The notes: a model not told the origin generated them from the letters alone. A stretch of DNA of 12,623 nucleotides from an uncultured Oscillospiraceae bacterium (GCA_910577365.1 CAJTMU010000060.1:735-13357); one strand, 5' to 3'; counted from the stretch's first letter, positions 1-7,236 are shown. A program made the numbers and translations.

Positions 1-134
1 TCGTTATAAAAACTATCGAAACGGCGTTCCAGTATCAGAAAATAGGTCTTGCTTCCGCTATGGCGGTCGTTCTGCTTGCCATCATACTCATAGTTACTGG
101 CATACAAAAAGCTGTTTTTAAGGAAAGGGGGTAG
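1..134 (+). CDS. Sugar ABC transporter permease, MalF-like, C-terminal end (partial)
   Basis: Only the last 43 codons are inside the window (frame from base 3, stop TAG at 132-134). They read as a short cytoplasmic segment, then a hydrophobic helix (about residues 16-33 of the visible part, rich in A, V, L, I), then a short basic tail ending KAVFKERG. This is the usual end of a MalF/UgpA-type membrane subunit of a CUT1 carbohydrate importer. The assignment rests mainly on position: the next gene begins one base after the stop and is a clear MalG-type partner permease, and these subunits are normally encoded in this order after the solute-binding protein. The substrate cannot be inferred. Confidence 0.75.
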   Translation, partial: VIKTIETAFQYQKIGLASAMAVVLLAIILIVTGIQKAVFKERG

Positions 135-135
135 C

Positions 136-1005
136 GTGAAAATCATGGAAACCAAGGCAAATAAAAAATCAAGCGGGAAATTTACAAGAGCGGTATTTCA
201 GGCGCTTAAATATGCGGTTCTGATTTTCTGCTGCCTTCTGGTTATCGTTCCGCTGGTAGTTGTGCTGATTGGCGCGTTCAAAACGCATGATGAGTATATT
301 TCAACGGGGGTGTTCGATCTTCCGAGCGTTCCCCAGTTTGAAAATTTCAAAATTGCGTTTATTAACGGAAGAGTAATGCAGGGACTTGTGAATACCATAA
401 TTATACTTGCCGTATCATGTTTCGGAACTATAATCACGGGAACCATGACCGCTTTTGTTCTTCAGCGCTTCCGTACAATTTTTACCCGTGGTGTAAAAGC
501 AGTGTTTTTGTTCGCTTCGCTTCTTCCCAATATCTCTATGCAGGTAACTGTATTTCAGATTGTAAGCAAGCTTGGTTTGTATGATTCGCTTGCAGCACCC
601 TGTGTTCTTTATATCGGTACGGATATTATCTCCATATACATTTTTATGCAGTTTCTTGATAATATCTCGCTGTCGCTTGACGAAAGCGCGTTTCTTGACG
701 GCGCGGGATATCCCAGAATATACTGGAGCATAATTCTTCCGCTGCTGCGTCCTGCGATTGCAACGGTGCTGGTAATCAAATTTGTTTCAATATATAATGA
801 TTTCTATACGCCCAACCTTTACATGCCCAGCAGGGAGTTAGGTGTGGTATCAACCGCGCTGTACAGATTTATCGGACCCTATTCAGCACAATGGGAGATT
901 ATTTTTGCTGGAATAATCATATGTATTATTCCGACGCTGATAATTTTCCTTTGTCTTCAGAAGTCAATTTACAGCAACCTTGTAACGGGTTCTGTAAAAG
1001 AGTGA
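136..1005 (+). CDS. Carbohydrate ABC transporter permease, MalG/CUT1 family
   Basis: This 289-residue protein is an inner-membrane subunit of an ABC importer for a sugar or oligosaccharide. Hydrophobic helices are visible at about residues 26-46, 83-109, 121-141, 153-173, 206-218 and 255-275, the six-helix layout of MalG-type permeases. Residues 183-203 form the EAA loop that docks on the ATPase subunit (ESAFLDGAGYPRIYWSIILP, with the invariant DGA and LP). The GTG at 136 is preferred because the G-rich Shine-Dalgarno stretch at 121-131 lies about 5 bases upstream; an ATG at 145 is the alternative and would remove three residues. It follows the MalF-like gene by one base, so the two are co-translated. 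No ATPase gene is nearby, which is normal for CUT1 systems that share one MsmK-type ATPase. Substrate unknown. Confidence 0.93.
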   Translation: MKIMETKANKKSSGKFTRAVFQALKYAVLIFCCLLVIVPLVVVLIGAFKTHDEYISTGVFDLPSVPQFENFKIAFINGRVMQGLVNTIIILAVSCFGTIITGTMTAFVLQRFRTIFTRGVKAVFLFASLLPNISMQVTVFQIVSKLGLYDSLAAPCVLYIGTDIISIYIFMQFLDNISLSLDESAFLDGAGYPRIYWSIILPLLRPAIATVLVIKFVSIYNDFYTPNLYMPSRELGVVSTALYRFIGPYSAQWEIIFAGIIICIIPTLIIFLCLQKSIYSNLVTGSVKE

Positions 1006-1148
1006 TTTGGTCTTTTTCTTTTAAATTTGAAATTTTCCGCGACCCACTTGAATGCACAATATTTCGTTTCGCTGCTTGCTGTGCTTCAGGCTCTCGCGAA
1101 AAAATTCCTGTAAAAACATTGCGTTGCAATAACTTTTTATACAAGCTG

Positions 1149-1175
1149 ATGAGCCGCCCGTTAGGGGCGGCTCAT
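1149..1175. terminator. GC-rich hairpin between converging genes, possible bidirectional terminator
   Basis: A perfect 11-bp stem (1149-1159 with 1165-1175, core GAGCCGCCC / GGGCGGCTC) encloses a 5-base loop. It sits between the end of the + strand sugar permease gene (1005) and the end of the - strand carboxypeptidase gene (1201), 25 bases past the latter. Neither side has a proper run of T residues, so intrinsic termination is plausible but not canonical; it may instead protect 3' ends. Confidence 0.55.
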
Positions 1176-1200
1176 ATACGTTATAAAATTAAATATCCGG

Positions 1201-2196
1201 CTATGCCAGTCCCAAAAATTCCTCCAGAGTAAGCCCGCTGTCATACACCAATTTTGCAGTGCTTGCTCCCAGATAACGCAGATGCCACGGTTCGTAGGCG
1301 TATCCCGTAATATCCTCCTTGCCCTGAGGATATCGGATTATAAACCCATATTTGTAACAGTTTGCGGCAAGCCACTTTCCTTCATCTGAATCACCGTATG
1401 ACTGCTCAAGGGATGAAACGTCGATAACAAAACCTGTTTGGTGCTCACTGTGCCCCGGAACGGCAGACAAGACCTCCGCCTTTTCTCTTCCGTCCACCTT
1501 GCACCAGTAATCGAAAACCTCTACCTGTCTTTCATAGGAGCGGAATCCTGAAACAATGCTCATATCAAAGCCTGATTCCTTTTTCATTCTGAGAAAGGAA
1601 TTGTATGTGTTTCTGTCAAGACCAGTCCCGTAGTCCTCGGGAAGACTGATTTCCTTATTTGCGATCACTATGCCGCCAACAGTCGTAAGACCATCTTTGA
1701 CAACAGGCTTTGGCGCGTTAATTTTAGCGGTAACAGTTCCGACGCATTTTATATCATTGAAATCACGCACATTAAGGCTTCCCATGCCCTTTATAACGCC
1801 TGCCGAATTTACATTAAGCTTTCCGCTCAGATCCAGTCTGCCCATGCTAAGTATCTTCATTTTGCCGGATATTGAGGTGTTGGAGTCGTTTTTTAAATCC
1901 AGCTTGCCGCGGACATATATTTCACCGCCTGACGAACACTTCAGCTTTCCCTTGACGGTCAGCTTTACGCCGTCCATAATGTAGAGCCTGCCGCCATCTC
2001 TTACATAAAGCGTTTCATTTTCTGAAACGGTAGTGTTTTTGCGGATATATAGTGTGTTTTTGACGTTGCTCACCGTTTTGCTGTTTATTGCTGCGGGCAC
2101 GGCTGCATCGGTAATATTTCTCGGCGGCTGTGATGGCGCAAACAGCATTGCTGACATAACAAGAATGCTCGCAAATAAACGTATGATTTTATTCAT
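1201..2196 (-). CDS. Secreted VanY-type D-alanyl-D-alanine carboxypeptidase with N-terminal beta-solenoid-like repeats
   Basis: This 331-residue protein should trim the terminal D-alanine from peptidoglycan stem peptides outside the cell. Residues 1-20 are a signal peptide (basic start, hydrophobic core, no lipobox cysteine). Residues about 47-155 are a series of short strands with alternating hydrophobics and glycines (for example GRLYIMDGVKLTVKGKL), resembling a bactofilin-like or right-handed beta-solenoid. Residues about 190-320 are the VanY/M15B peptidase: SGFRSYERQ (216-224), SEHQTGFVID with zinc ligands His252 and Asp259, and EPWH with catalytic Glu302 and zinc ligand His305. All catalytic residues are present. 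The ATG at 2196 has a GGAGGG ribosome binding site. The gene follows the ABM-fold gene by 24 bases and is probably co-transcribed with it. Class is certain; the role of the repeat region is inferred. Confidence 0.93.
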   Translation of the reverse strand: MNKIIRLFASILVMSAMLFAPSQPPRNITDAAVPAAINSKTVSNVKNTLYIRKNTTVSENETLYVRDGGRLYIMDGVKLTVKGKLKCSSGGEIYVRGKLDLKNDSNTSISGKMKILSMGRLDLSGKLNVNSAGVIKGMGSLNVRDFNDIKCVGTVTAKINAPKPVVKDGLTTVGGIVIANKEISLPEDYGTGLDRNTYNSFLRMKKESGFDMSIVSGFRSYERQVEVFDYWCKVDGREKAEVLSAVPGHSEHQTGFVIDVSSLEQSYGDSDEGKWLAANCYKYGFIIRYPQGKEDITGYAYEPWHLRYLGASTAKLVYDSGLTLEEFLGLA

Positions 2197-2220
2197 TTTT
2201 AACCCTCCGAAAGTAATATC

Positions 2221-2550
2221 TTAATTTCTAATAAATTTCATGTCGGATTCGGGTATTCCGTTATTGTCGGAAACAAATCTCTCTGCTGTCACATGCAGAC
2301 CGAATTTTTCTCTCAGCCGCACTATTTCTGACATCATTGGCGAAGCGTGGTGAGCGTCCAGTGCTGCTTGATTTTCCCAAATATCTATCAACAGGACCGT
2401 TTCTGGATCGCTGAAAGAGAAAAAATATTCATAGCGGATATTGCCCTTTTCAGCGCGGATAAGCGCTGTGGTTCCGCTTTGCTCCATTTCCTCTGCAAAC
2501 TTTCGGGCTTCGCCGTTTTTGCCGGTATAATACAGGTTGACAGCTATCAT
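2221..2550 (-). CDS. ABM-fold protein, putative quinol/antibiotic biosynthesis monooxygenase
   Basis: A 109-residue single-domain protein of the dimeric alpha/beta-barrel ABM superfamily (YgiN-like). The features visible are an N-terminal strand (MIAVNLYYTG), an amphipathic helix (about 14-30), paired strands at about 36-46 and 51-59, and the diagnostic segment IWENQAALDAHHAS (57-70), where the tryptophan-glutamate and histidines match the conserved W-x5-8-H pattern of the family. The ATG at 2550 is chosen because GGGAGGT at 2561-2567 lies 10 bases upstream; a GTG at 2562 lies within that ribosome binding site and so cannot be the start. It is the first gene of a two-gene unit with the VanY-type carboxypeptidase and has a good promoter. 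Members have varied or unknown substrates, so no reaction is assigned. Confidence 0.85.
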   Translation of the reverse strand: MIAVNLYYTGKNGEARKFAEEMEQSGTTALIRAEKGNIRYEYFFSFSDPETVLLIDIWENQAALDAHHASPMMSEIVRLREKFGLHVTAERFVSDNNGIPESDMKFIRN

Positions 2551-2586
2551 TTTTTCGCGCACCTCCCGCTGATGTAACCTATACTT

Positions 2587-2615
2587 ATTTTAACATTTAA
2601 AATCTGTTTTGTCAA
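2587..2615 (-). promoter_or_regulatory. Sigma-A promoter of the ABM/carboxypeptidase unit
   Basis: On the - strand there is a perfect TTGACA (2615-2610), a 17-base spacer and TAAAAT (2592-2587). A start site near 2580 would give a leader of about 30 bases containing the GGGAGGT ribosome binding site. Confidence 0.8.
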
Positions 2616-2947
2616 CCGCCGTTAAGATTTTTTTAAGAACAGCTCCGTACCACGTCATTCCGCAGAGCAGGCTGCTGCCGGATTATTTATTAACTTGGAG
2701 TTGTTTTAGCATTGAGTTGTGGAAAATTCATGTGTACTCGGCATTTATTGTCTGTCTTCCGAGCCTAAAAAACAAAAATCTACATTTTGTTAACTGTCAT
2801 TAGTTGGCGGCGTAACTGTTTCAGCAAAATAATTGGCTGAGATTTATGTTAACCCCAAAGCACATTCAACCCGATTTATAAATTTCGGCAATTATTATGT
2901 GAGCTTTTTTACAGTTTGTGCAGTATTTAAAAAATTATATTATTATA
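2616..2947. other. Intergenic region without a supported gene
   Basis: This AT-rich stretch lies between divergent promoters. The short open frames in it lack ribosome binding sites and have no protein-like composition. Small inverted repeats are present (TTTCAGC at about 2819-2825 with GCTGAGA at about 2836-2842; a 5-bp CTCGG/CCGAG stem near 2738-2765), but neither has a T-tract or other supporting context. No RNA gene or mobile element was recognised. Confidence 0.6.
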
Positions 2948-2976
2948 TTGACAAGACAGGAAAAGTATGCTATAAT
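2948..2976 (+). promoter_or_regulatory. Perfect consensus extended sigma-A promoter of the gntR-ABC operon
   Basis: TTGACA at 2948-2953, exactly 17 bases, then TATAAT at 2971-2976, with an extended -10 TGC (2968-2970) just before it. This matches the consensus at every position, so the unrepressed promoter should be very strong and would need tight repression. The start site falls near 2983, inside the palindrome at 2979-3005. Confidence 0.93.
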
Positions 2977-2978
2977 AT

Positions 2979-3005
2979 AACTGTATTAATACGAATAATA
3001 CAGTT
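2979..3005. promoter_or_regulatory. Perfect palindromic operator, probably for the adjacent GntR regulator
   Basis: AACTGTATTA (2979-2988) and its exact reverse complement TAATACAGTT (2996-3005) are separated by 7 bases. The palindrome begins 3 bases after the -10 box and covers the expected start site, the arrangement of a steric repressor site. YtrA-type GntR regulators usually repress their own operon, so the first gene product is the likely ligand; this last step is inference. Confidence 0.85.
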
Positions 3006-3036
3006 GATACATGCGCGTGCAAGGAGGTGAGCCATA

Positions 3037-3405
3037 ATGTTTGAAATAATTTTATCCGGCAAAGCTCCCATTTACGAGCAGCTTTATAACGGCGTTGCCA
3101 TGCTTATTTCCTCGGGAAGGCTCGGGGCGGGGGAGAAGCTGCCCGCTGTTCGCGAGGTAGCCAAGCAGCTTGGGATAAATCCGAATACCGTACAGAAATC
3201 CTATTTTCTTTTGGAACAGGCGGGGCTGATATATTCTATACCTGCAAAGGGAAGCTATGTCAGAGAAAATACGGACGCGGCTAAGGCATTGAAAGCGCAT
3301 GCTCTTAAAAAGCTCGAGGAATGCCTGAACGAGGCGTTCAATTCGGGTGTTTCGCTGCAAGAAACTGAGGAACTTGTAGGTCGCATCTGGGGAAAGGCAG
3401 TGTAG
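3037..3405 (+). CDS. GntR-family transcriptional regulator, YtrA subfamily
   Basis: A 122-residue DNA-binding repressor. Residues about 10-76 form the GntR winged helix-turn-helix: PIYEQLYNGVAMLISSG (helix 1), GEKLPAVREVAKQLGINPNT with the recognition helix at about 48-58 (NPNTVQKSYFLLE), then the wing GLIYSIPAKGSYV. Only about 45 mostly helical residues follow, far too short for the FCD or UTRA effector domains; this compact form defines the YtrA subfamily. Start ATG 3037 has a full AAGGAGGTGA ribosome binding site at 3021-3030. It is the first gene of an operon with an ABC ATPase and permease, the usual setting of YtrA regulators, which commonly respond to cell-envelope stress or antibiotics. 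Repression of its own promoter through the palindrome at 2979-3005 is the expected control; the inducer is unknown. Confidence 0.94.
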   Translation: MFEIILSGKAPIYEQLYNGVAMLISSGRLGAGEKLPAVREVAKQLGINPNTVQKSYFLLEQAGLIYSIPAKGSYVRENTDAAKALKAHALKKLEECLNEAFNSGVSLQETEELVGRIWGKAV

Positions 3406-3417
3406 GCTTATAAAGTA

Positions 3418-3550
3418 GGAGAAGCCGGAGTCAAGGGACAGAGAAAATGCTGTAATATTATTATAGTATACATAACAAATGTTTTTGCAGATTACGTTAC
3501 AAAAAATATGCTCAATGTCGTTAGCTCTGTCCTTTGGCTGCGGCTTCTCC
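3418..3550 (+). repeat. 133-bp element with 26-nt imperfect inverted-repeat ends (long RNA hairpin or MITE-like)
   Basis: The arm at 3418-3443 (begins GGAGAAGCCGGAG) pairs with the arm at 3525-3550 (ends GCGGCTTCTCC) across an 81-base AT-rich centre. As + strand RNA, 25 of 26 positions pair, with a single G-G mismatch and two G-U wobbles. Both wobbles would be A-C mismatches in the opposite strand, which favours a structure in the sense transcript. It fills nearly all of the gap between the regulator and ATPase genes and ends just before the ATPase ribosome binding site (about 3561-3568). There is no T-tract and no clear target-site duplication. It may be an mRNA stabiliser or translation-control hairpin, or a miniature inverted-repeat element. 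Confidence 0.75.
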
Positions 3551-3574
3551 CTGATTAATAAGGGGTGATTGGTT

Positions 3575-4477
3575 ATGATTGAAATTAGGGATTGTGTAAT
3601 GCGGTTTGAGCATGATGTAACAGCATTGGACGGAATTTCTATTTCCGTTCCCAAGGGCAGTGCATATGGGCTTTTGGGTTCAAACGGAGCGGGAAAATCA
3701 ACGCTGCTGCGACTGATTACGGGCATATACAGGCCCACCTCAGGCAGCGTTAAGGTTGACGGAGAGGATATCTATGACAATGCGAAGTTAAAGGAACGCA
3801 TATTTTTCGTGAGCGATGAAACCGTACAGTTTGGGAGCATGACCCTCAAACAAATGCGCGATTACTATAAGACATTTTATGGCAGCTTTTCCGATGAACT
3901 GTTTGAAGAACTGATGGCAACTGTAAACCTGCCGAGTGACAAAAAGCTGCTTACATTTTCCAAGGGTATGAAACGGCAGGCGGCAGTGATTTGCGGGCTT
4001 AGCTGCAAAACACCATATCTGCTGCTGGACGAGGCGTTTGATGGGCTTGATCCAACAATGCGTTCTATTGTCAAGAGGATGCTGATAGATGCCATGCTGG
4101 ACAGAAAGCTGACGGTAGTATTCAGTTCTCACAATATGGCGGAGATGGACGAGTTCTGTGACAGGGTAGGACTGCTTCACCACGGAAAAACGGTGTTCGA
4201 CAGGGAGCTTGACAGCGTAAAGGGAAGCATAGTGAAGCTCCAGACAGCGTTTGACCGCGCTGTGACAAAGGCGGATTTTAATGACATAGAGCTGCTGAGC
4301 CTTGAAACAAGCGGAAGTGTGACGCGTATCATCGCACGAGGGGACAGGGAAGAGATAGTAAGCGCCGTCCGCGGGCTGTCGCCGAAGTTTATTGACGAGA
4401 TACCGCTTAATCTCGAGGAAATATTTATTTATGAAATGGAGGTTCTTGGGTATGACAGTTCCGGTCTCAAAAATTGA
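3575..4477 (+). CDS. ABC transporter ATP-binding protein (YtrB-like exporter ATPase)
   Basis: A 300-residue nucleotide-binding subunit that powers the permease encoded next. Walker A is GSNGAGKST (35-43), the signature loop is the variant FSKGMKRQ (128-135), Walker B with catalytic glutamate is LLLDEAFDGLDP (149-160, Glu153), and the switch histidine is His186 in SSHNMAEMD. The Q-loop region (FFVSDETVQF, 77-86) lacks a glutamine at the usual place, as is common in this exporter subgroup. About 80 residues beyond the core form an accessory C-terminal region. The ATG at 3575 is 6 bases after AGGGGTGA (3561-3568); an in-frame TTG at 3569 touches that site and is rejected. The gene end overlaps the permease start by 26 bases, indicating coupled translation. 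The substrate is unknown; the context suggests a lipid, peptide or antibiotic. Confidence 0.95.
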   Translation: MIEIRDCVMRFEHDVTALDGISISVPKGSAYGLLGSNGAGKSTLLRLITGIYRPTSGSVKVDGEDIYDNAKLKERIFFVSDETVQFGSMTLKQMRDYYKTFYGSFSDELFEELMATVNLPSDKKLLTFSKGMKRQAAVICGLSCKTPYLLLDEAFDGLDPTMRSIVKRMLIDAMLDRKLTVVFSSHNMAEMDEFCDRVGLLHHGKTVFDRELDSVKGSIVKLQTAFDRAVTKADFNDIELLSLETSGSVTRIIARGDREEIVSAVRGLSPKFIDEIPLNLEEIFIYEMEVLGYDSSGLKN

Positions 4478-6938
4478 TTTTCATAATTTTGGCAAATATT
4501 ATTTTTATAAGCTGAAAAAGCTCCGCGCCTGCCTTGTGATACAGATGATAGCGGCGCTGCTGTTCTATCCGCTTGCCGCCGCGGGCATAAATATGTTTAT
4601 GGAGCTTGATAAGATATATCAGGAGATGATGAATAACAGATACGCTTCGCTCGATGACGAGGCGCTTCGGGCGGTGCGGCAGGAAATGGAATCGCGCTTC
4701 CAAGCGATGGAGACGGTTCTGATTATAGGTATAGTGGTCGTTTTTGCCGCCCTTGTCACAATAGTTATCATGCACTTTATAGTTCCGCTGATATCCTATC
4801 GCCGTCTGTATAAAAAGACCTACGCGGACATGGATTTCTCGCTGCCTATATCCGCCGATACGGGCTTCTGGGGTGATTTTCTTTCGGGAGCTACCGTCAC
4901 TGTGCTGCCGCATCTTATCTCCATACTTTTTGGACTGATATGTATACAGCCGCTTCATGCCTATGACGGCAGTGATTTTTACGGACATGTTACAGATATA
5001 GTATTTGATTGTGCTGCCCCGCTCGCGTGGACGGGCTTTCTGGGGCTGATAATGCTTTATTGCCTGACGGTGCTTCTGATTGGCTGCTGCGGAAAGATGG
5101 CTCATGCGGCGGCTGTTCCGATATTAGTGAATGTTTCACTGCCCGCGGCGCACTGGCTGCTGCTCTGGCTGGGGCAGAACCTCGCGGCAGGGAACTTTGG
5201 TATATACTCGGCGGAAATGCAGATCGGCTCTTTGTTTGTTACGTCACCTCTGGGTATGGTGATAAGCTCCGTGCACCAGATATATTTTGTATGGAATAAT
5301 ATCAGCACATATGGAATAAATATTTCCGACAAATACCTTCCCATTCAGCAGGCGCGCTATATTGTTCCAGCATTAATTCTTATATTGCTGTTCGTTCTCG
5401 CGGCGTGGCTGGTTATAAGGCGGCGCAGAGCGGAGCAGACGGGTGCACTTGCTTTCGCGTTCAAGCCCGCGCAGTACGCCGTACACGGTATGGCGGCGCT
5501 AACCGTATGCCTTGCGGCGGCATGGCAGATATCCCACAACATTTCCGATCTTATGTCTTCCATGAACAGTTATTTTCCAAGCAATTACAGTTATATTGAC
5601 GCTTATTTCGTTCTTCTGCTTTTTGCTGTTCCTTTGGTATATATCATTTTGGAGCTTGCCGCGGGAGAACGAAAGCGCTTCGGGCGTTCGATGATACGCT
5701 GTGCCGTTACGACCGTATGCTCGATTGGCATAGCCGCCGCAGCAATGACCTGCAACGCTTTCGGCACATTTCTGAGGGCGCCCTCGGCACAAAACGTCTC
5801 AATGGTTAAAGTTAATCTTAATCGCGTAGCCGTTAACGAAGACATCTCATTTTCCTTATCGGAACGCGAAAATATAGAAGCTGTTGCCGACCTGCAGAAT
5901 GCTATGAGCAAGGAACTGACCTACTCAAACGTTTTTACGGTGCTTGACCGCATGGAAAACGCACCCGAAAGCTACGAGAACGCGGTACGCGCGAGCTTTA
6001 CATACTATACATACGACGGGCGCAGAAAAGACTGCAATATTGAGATATCCGAGGAGACCTATCGCGACATTCTGCAAAAAACCGTTTTTCCCGAAGTTAT
6101 GGCTAATCGCTGCGTCAGCTTCGGCAAAGATGCTACGGAAATTATTGGATCGCTTGCTGATGGTGGAAACACCGCCGGATTTGCTCCGCTCGCTAAAAGC
6201 GGACTTACGACCGAAATGGTGTGCGAGGCGGTCGGAAAGGACTGCGAAAATGTTGCGTTTGAGAGGATGTACAAATGTGAGTCCGGCAATTATTCAAGAA
6301 AAATATACTTAAGAGTGCTTTACTATGGTGAGAATTGGGATGATGAATTGCTTGCAGCGGATGGGAATCAATATCCTATCGATTATCGTTGGGGAAGCGT
6401 TACGGTTTACCCGTGGTTTGACAACACGCTCGCGCTGCTGTCGGAACACGGCATAAACGTTGACTTCGGGGTGGATACCGATAAATACAAGACCGCGTTT
6501 ATAGTCAAATCAATACCAAATGACGAAAGAGATTTCTATCGCGAATGCTATTCGGGTCTGAGAGTATATACTGAAGATTTGTTCGGCTTGGCGGGCAATG
6601 AAAATTATATCTCTTACGCCGAAAAATACATGAATTACGAAGGTGTTGACACCGTGACCGGCGAAAAAACAAAAATCACAGGAAGCGGGCTGATAGACAA
6701 GGTAAGAGAAGATTACAAGTATATGCGTGCAGCCGAGATAGATTTTTCGCAGGCGCTGGAGCTTTATACGCTCTGCGGAAGCGTTTACGACGTGGATACG
6801 GATTATGGCAGCGACCACTATCTGCTTGTATTCGTCGATGTGACCGGCGAAGAACTGCCGGACACCAGATCCCCCAAATGTGAGTGGTACTATATTCCCG
6901 CCGAGCATTTTGACATGGTGTCGGGTTTTTTTGATTAG
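4452..6938 (+). CDS. Large ABC exporter permease with long extracytoplasmic C-terminal domain
   Basis: An 828-residue membrane protein, the presumed channel subunit for the preceding ATPase. Hydrophobic segments are visible at about residues 25-50, 88-113, 143-165, 190-212, 218-240, 258-280, 303-323, 342-360, 382-404 and 414-436. After residue 440 there is a roughly 390-residue soluble region rich in Tyr, Asp, Glu and Asn, without further helices; with ten helices it would return to the cytoplasmic side, with nine or eleven it would face outside, and its composition suggests an exposed sensing or substrate-handling domain. Start ATG 4452 has GGAGG at 4438-4442 and overlaps the ATPase gene; longer in-frame starts lie inside that gene without a ribosome binding site. 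The layout (short GntR, ATPase, large permease) matches Ytr/Bcr-like envelope-stress exporters. Exact family and substrate are not recognised. Confidence 0.88.
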   Translation: MTVPVSKIDFHNFGKYYFYKLKKLRACLVIQMIAALLFYPLAAAGINMFMELDKIYQEMMNNRYASLDDEALRAVRQEMESRFQAMETVLIIGIVVVFAALVTIVIMHFIVPLISYRRLYKKTYADMDFSLPISADTGFWGDFLSGATVTVLPHLISILFGLICIQPLHAYDGSDFYGHVTDIVFDCAAPLAWTGFLGLIMLYCLTVLLIGCCGKMAHAAAVPILVNVSLPAAHWLLLWLGQNLAAGNFGIYSAEMQIGSLFVTSPLGMVISSVHQIYFVWNNISTYGINISDKYLPIQQARYIVPALILILLFVLAAWLVIRRRRAEQTGALAFAFKPAQYAVHGMAALTVCLAAAWQISHNISDLMSSMNSYFPSNYSYIDAYFVLLLFAVPLVYIILELAAGERKRFGRSMIRCAVTTVCSIGIAAAAMTCNAFGTFLRAPSAQNVSMVKVNLNRVAVNEDISFSLSERENIEAVADLQNAMSKELTYSNVFTVLDRMENAPESYENAVRASFTYYTYDGRRKDCNIEISEETYRDILQKTVFPEVMANRCVSFGKDATEIIGSLADGGNTAGFAPLAKSGLTTEMVCEAVGKDCENVAFERMYKCESGNYSRKIYLRVLYYGENWDDELLAADGNQYPIDYRWGSVTVYPWFDNTLALLSEHGINVDFGVDTDKYKTAFIVKSIPNDERDFYRECYSGLRVYTEDLFGLAGNENYISYAEKYMNYEGVDTVTGEKTKITGSGLIDKVREDYKYMRAAEIDFSQALELYTLCGSVYDVDTDYGSDHYLLVFVDVTGEELPDTRSPKCEWYYIPAEHFDMVSGFFD

Positions 6939-6960
6939 CTTTACGGCAGATTTATATCAT

Positions 6961-6990
6961 AAGATTCCCCAAAATTTCTTGGGGAATCTT
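6961..6990 (+). terminator. Hairpin terminator of the gntR-ABC operon
   Basis: A perfect 12-bp stem, AAGATTCCCCAA (6961-6972) with TTGGGGAATCTT (6979-6990), and a 6-base loop, begin 22 bases after the permease stop. The following sequence is T-rich but interrupted (CCATTTATTGTTAATTATTTT), so termination is likely though the tract is imperfect. Confidence 0.82.
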
Positions 6991-7236
6991 CCATTTATTG
7001 TTAATTATTTTACATTAAAAGTAATATATGTATATATTTTACTCTTATAGTTGCGCAAAAAACATTTTGTGGTATTGTGCAAAATGTAGAAATTAAACAT
7101 CAAAGCTTATTATATCTGCACAAAAACATACGCTTGATTCGGTATGAAATACAGCCTCACGGGTGTTTTTCCCATTTGGTGGTAATGATTTCTGATAATG
7201 AATATAATCAAAAGTGTGAAAAAATTTAAAAAATTG
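6991..7236. other. Gene-free AT-rich region upstream of the flagellar operon, with small palindromes
   Basis: No open frame here has a ribosome binding site. Visible structure: an imperfect palindrome at 7020-7043 (AGTAATATAT / ATATTTTACT, one mismatch, 4-base centre); a perfect inverted repeat ACATTTTG (7062-7069) / CAAAATGT (7080-7087); and near-direct repeats TTGCGCAAAA (7051-7060) and TTGTGCAAAA (7075-7084), 24 bases apart. No sigma-28 (TAAA - CCGATA) or sigma-54 (TGGC - TTGCA) promoter was found. Confidence 0.5.
7062..7087. promoter_or_regulatory. Inverted repeat, possible regulator site upstream of the flagellar promoter
   Basis: ACATTTTG and CAAAATGT are exact reverse complements separated by 10 bases (18 bases centre to centre, close to two helical turns). 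It lies about 150 bases upstream of the predicted -35 box. The site could bind a dimeric regulator, but in AT-rich intergenic DNA an 8-bp match could arise by chance. Confidence 0.35.

Noticed and set aside
1118..1140. Small ATTGC-GTT-GCAAT hairpin followed by AACTTTTTAT as a terminator for the sugar permease gene
   Set aside because: The stem is only 5 bp and AT-rich, too weak to call; the hairpin at 1149-1175 is a better candidate.
891..1232. Open frame overlapping the end of the sugar permease gene and the convergent gene end
   Set aside because: It overlaps real genes on both sides, crosses the hairpin at 1149-1175 and is rich in Cys/Arg with no recognisable pattern.
2609..3030. Short + strand open frames in the gap before the GntR gene
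   Set aside because: They lack ribosome binding sites, have no family-like sequence, and the second one runs through the strong promoter and operator.
4467..5105. 212-codon - strand frame antisense to the exporter permease
   Set aside because: Rich in His/Tyr/Lys/Arg without domain features, and antisense to a well supported gene.
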